A DNA stretch of 9,090 nt, taken from assembly GCA_934373235.1 (NCBI GenBank), contig CAKROW010000087.1:1-9090 (forward strand), written 5' to 3'. Below are positions 6,797 to 9,090 of the stretch, piece by piece; position 1 is the first letter of the stretch; every line of letters begins with the position of its first letter. Made by a program: the position numbers and the translations under genes. The notes beneath the pieces were generated by a model. That model ran no database searches. It was not told the origin of the DNA and saw only the letters and a program-made list of their open reading frames with translations. This stretch comes from an uncultured Blautia sp. (GTDB lineage Bacteria > Bacillota > Clostridia > Lachnospirales > Lachnospiraceae).

Positions 6797-7724
6797 AATT
6801 CATATTTTCGAGAAAGCAGGCAATCTGACGCCCATTTTTTTCGGTCAGTTCCGGTCTCTGTAATTTACATTTTTCTGTTGCACATGAACAAAACTCATAG
6901 AATTTACATCCTAGAGAAGAAGTTTCTCTCAGGCTGTCACTGTTAACAAATTTAAAATCTTTGTCAATTCTTGGTTTCAGTACACACTTCAAAAGCAATT
7001 TCGTATATGGATGTTTTGGATTATCCAGAATCTCTGCCGCCTCTCCTGTTTCCACTATAGATCCTTTATACATAACAGCGATCCGATTACAGATATTTCT
7101 TGCCAGTAAAAGATCATGCGTGATAAACAGATACGCCATATTTTTTTCTCTCTGAAGTCGTTTTAAAAGTGCAATGATCTGTGCCTGAACTGACACATCC
7201 AACGCAGATGTCGCTTCATCACATATCAACAGTTTAGGAGATGAAATAATTGCACGGGCAATCGCTGCTCTCTGGCATTCTCCTCCACTAAGCTGACTAA
7301 TTCTGCGATCATAATAGCTTGATTTTAATCCAACATATTCTATTGCCTGCTTTGCTCTGCGATCCAGTTCTTCTTTTCCAGGATTATCTAAATAACGCAG
7401 TCCCTGTTTCACACTGTTCAGTAATGTATACCGTGGGTCAAAAGAATCTACTGGATTCTGAAAGATCATCTGCAGTTTGCTCCTGCTTTCTTTTACAGCC
7501 CGCCCATTATCCAGATTCTTTCCATCCAGAAAAATCTGTCCACTATCTGCCGTTTTTAAATGCATGATGAGTGATGCCATCGTGCTTTTTCCGCATCCAG
7601 ATTCTCCGACAATCCCCAGACATTCCCCTTCGTCTATAGACAGGTTTACATGATCTACCGCTGTAAATCTGGACTTTTCATTGGTAAATTCCTTATAGAT
7701 ATCCTTAACTACCAGCAAACTCAT
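6795..7724 (-). CDS. Opp/Dpp/Nik-type ABC transporter ATPase, second subunit (DppF/NikE-like)
   Basis: A 309-residue cytoplasmic ATPase that would power uptake of nickel, an oligopeptide or a similar solute as the partner of the preceding ATPase. Walker A GESGCGKST (40-48), Q-loop Gln89 (MIFQNP), signature LSGGE (145-149), Walker B LLICDE (165-170), D-loop SALD and switch His203 are all intact, so it should be active. The C-terminal oligopeptide/nickel transporter region (about 235-305) holds Cys273, 279, 286 and 303, spaced C-x5-C-x6-C-x16-C, plus Cys281. I start at ATG 7724: GGAGGTGA (7733-7740) lies 8 bases upstream, and the gene begins one base after the stop of the first ATPase. An in-frame ATG at 7745 would overlap that gene and its site. 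The solute is not decided by sequence; nickel or peptide are the leading options. Confidence 0.93.
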   Translation of the reverse strand: MSLLVVKDIYKEFTNEKSRFTAVDHVNLSIDEGECLGIVGESGCGKSTMASLIMHLKTADSGQIFLDGKNLDNGRAVKESRSKLQMIFQNPVDSFDPRYTLLNSVKQGLRYLDNPGKEELDRRAKQAIEYVGLKSSYYDRRISQLSGGECQRAAIARAIISSPKLLICDEATSALDVSVQAQIIALLKRLQREKNMAYLFITHDLLLARNICNRIAVMYKGSIVETGEAAEILDNPKHPYTKLLLKCVLKPRIDKDFKFVNSDSLRETSSLGCKFYEFCSCATEKCKLQRPELTEKNGRQIACFLENMN

Positions 7725-7725
7725 A

Positions 7726-8691
7726 TTATCTGTCACCTCCGGCATTCAAAGGATGGATACATCTTGCCCACCGTCTTTCTCCAAAGTAGGTTTGATCCGG
7801 CATTATCCTCTCACATTCTTCTGATGCATACGGACATCGCGGGGCAAATGGACATCCCGACATCTGTATCCCAAAATCCGGCGGCATTCCATTGATTCCT
7901 ACAGGATCATCTCCCATTTCGGTTGGCACTGCATCTATCAGTGCTTTTGTATATGGATGATGTGGATCAGAAAGAAGTGCTTCGGTATCTCCCCATTCCA
8001 CCATATGGCCTGCGTACATCACACCAACCGTGTCACAAAGCTGTGCAACCACTCCAATGCTATGCGTTACAAGCACGATCGATGTTTTAAATTTCTCTCT
8101 CAGATCGTGCATTTCTTTTAATACTTTCATCTGTACAGTTACATCCAGTGCTGATGTCGGTTCATCCGCAAGGATGATCTGCGGATTATTAGCCATTGCA
8201 AGTGCAATACCGACTCTCTGGTTCATACCACCTGAAAGTTCAAATGGATAACTTTTTAAAATACGATCCGGATCAGGCATACGCAACTGCTTTAACAAAT
8301 CAGCTGCGTATGTATAACACTCTTTTTTAGAATGTTTCTCTCCGTGACAGTTCATAGTTTCCCAGAAGTGATATCCTATATTCTGTACCGGATTACATGC
8401 CTCCCCGGAGTTCTGAAATACCATGCTGATTTTTGAGCCACGAATCTGGCGAAGTTCTTCTTCATCCATGGAAACAAGATCCTTTTTTTCAAATAAAACA
8501 GATCCTTCCATTATATTCATGTTTTCAGAAATAAGCATCATCAGCGTACGAAGCAGTGTACTTTTGCCGCATCCTGACTCTCCAACTAGGCCGGCAATTT
8601 CTCCTTTATGCAGCGTAAACCCCACATCACGAACAACAGGAATATTTTCATAACCTATTGTTAAGTTTTTTACTTCCAGTAATTTATCCAT
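7726..8691 (-). CDS. Opp/Dpp/Nik-type ABC transporter ATPase, first subunit (DppD/NikD-like)
   Basis: A 321-residue cytoplasmic ATPase pairing with the downstream one. Motifs: Walker A GESGCGKST (37-45), Q-loop Gln93 (MVFQNSGEACNPV), signature LSGGMNQRV (152-160), Walker B IILADE (172-177), SALD and His210 (THS). The C-terminal family extension has HHPYTKALIDAVP (244-256), then CPFAPRCPYASEEC and RCIHP. Cys280, 286, 293 and 311 follow the C-x5-C-x6-C-x17-C pattern that, in characterised DppD-type ATPases, holds an Fe-S cluster. Where many relatives read FQDPMTSLNP after the Q-loop, this one has FQNSGEACNP. AAAGG lies upstream of ATG 8691. The solute-binding protein gene ends 27 bases before it. 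It is clearly an importer ATPase; whether nickel-, peptide- or other-specific is open. Confidence 0.94.
   Translation of the reverse strand: MDKLLEVKNLTIGYENIPVVRDVGFTLHKGEIAGLVGESGCGKSTLLRTLMMLISENMNIMEGSVLFEKKDLVSMDEEELRQIRGSKISMVFQNSGEACNPVQNIGYHFWETMNCHGEKHSKKECYTYAADLLKQLRMPDPDRILKSYPFELSGGMNQRVGIALAMANNPQIILADEPTSALDVTVQMKVLKEMHDLREKFKTSIVLVTHSIGVVAQLCDTVGVMYAGHMVEWGDTEALLSDPHHPYTKALIDAVPTEMGDDPVGINGMPPDFGIQMSGCPFAPRCPYASEECERIMPDQTYFGERRWARCIHPLNAGGDR
7733..7740 (-). promoter_or_regulatory. Strong ribosome binding site inside the end of the first ATPase gene
   Basis: GGAGGTGA on the minus strand is a near-perfect anti-16S match that encodes the last Gly-Gly-Asp of the upstream ATPase. 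It fixes the next start at 7724 and implies translational coupling, giving balanced amounts of the two ATPases. Confidence 0.85.
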
Positions 8692-8718
8692 GACTGTGTA
8701 CCTTTCATTTTGGGTATA

Positions 8719-9090
8719 TTACTCTGCCATTGTTGTCTGATAATTAATTGCATAATACTCAGATGGATTTGTTGGACAGTTTTCAACATTCTTTTTCATA
8801 ACATTCGTAAATTTGGAATGTCCGATTACGATATATCCTGCATCATCCATAACTTTCTGCTGAATTTCTACAGCCAATTCATTTCTCTTATCTGTATCAA
8901 ACTCTTTGTCCAGTTGCTCAACCAGTTTATCTACTTCCGGATTACTGTAATGACCATAATTTGTAGAACCATCTGTTTTTAAAGCCAGATCTGAGAAATA
9001 CTGCGGATCTCCAGTCGGACACATTGTCATTGAAATCATCATCAGATCGAAATCACCGCTTTCCTGCTTCTCTACAACCGCATCATATGC
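8719..9090 (-). CDS. Extracellular solute-binding protein, family 5 (C-terminal part, runs off window)
   Basis: Only the last 123 residues are present; the frame stays open to the right edge (beginning AYDAVVEKQESGDFDL), so the gene starts beyond 9090. The pattern matches the C-terminal lobe of nickel/peptide-type binding proteins: CPTGDPQYFSDLAL, then NYGHYSNPEVDKLVEQLDKEFD, KRNELAVEIQQKVMDDAGYIVIGH and the end EYYAINYQTTMAE. As the usual lipoprotein of such importers it would capture the solute outside the membrane and deliver it to the permeases. It precedes the two ATPase genes in the same operon. The signal peptide and most of the binding lobe are not visible, so specificity cannot be assigned. 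No permease gene lies between it and the ATPases. Confidence 0.9.
   Translation of the reverse strand, partial: AYDAVVEKQESGDFDLMMISMTMCPTGDPQYFSDLALKTDGSTNYGHYSNPEVDKLVEQLDKEFDTDKRNELAVEIQQKVMDDAGYIVIGHSKFTNVMKKNVENCPTNPSEYYAINYQTTMAE

Overview
The window looks like chromosomal DNA from a low-to-mid GC anaerobic Firmicute, most likely a gut Clostridium relative of the Lachnospiraceae type. This rests on the protein styles (Fe-S aldo/keto reductase, Nim-like flavoprotein, clostridial MATE pump), the strong GGAGG ribosome binding sites and the codon choice. No RNA gene, CRISPR array, insertion sequence or phage gene is visible. The genes are tightly packed.

Left part (1-4364). An AraC-type regulator reads rightward (47-970). 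It ends stop-to-stop against a four-gene leftward operon (4209 down to 967). In transcription order the operon encodes an aldo/keto reductase-like protein with two C-terminal 4Fe-4S motifs, a cysteine-rich protein of unknown function, a Nim/PNPOx-like flavin-binding protein and a D-2-hydroxyacid dehydrogenase. Gaps between these genes are only 14-25 bases, so one transcript from about position 4260 is likely. The whole set reads as a small redox or detoxification cassette. The regulator and a MATE efflux pump flank it, the pump being divergently transcribed from the same 155-base spacer. The substrate is not evident.

Middle (4365-6684). The MATE transporter is followed by a 187-base non-coding stretch that holds candidate promoters. 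Then comes a class I SAM-dependent methyltransferase, which ends at a long hairpin terminator.

Right part (6795-9090). A leftward operon enters from beyond the right edge. It carries the C-terminal part of a family 5 (nickel/peptide type) solute-binding protein, then two Opp/Dpp/Nik-type ATPases, the second translationally coupled to the first. The permeases are not in the window and, if present, should lie upstream beyond 9090. The methyltransferase converges on this transporter. From memory, this methyltransferase subfamily recurs beside nickel/peptide-type transporters, so the pair may handle a methylated metal complex, cofactor or small molecule. That link is inference.

The points most worth a second look are the aldo/keto reductase with replaced catalytic Tyr and Lys positions, the unknown cysteine-rich protein in its operon, and the methyltransferase/ABC transporter pairing with its structured leader.
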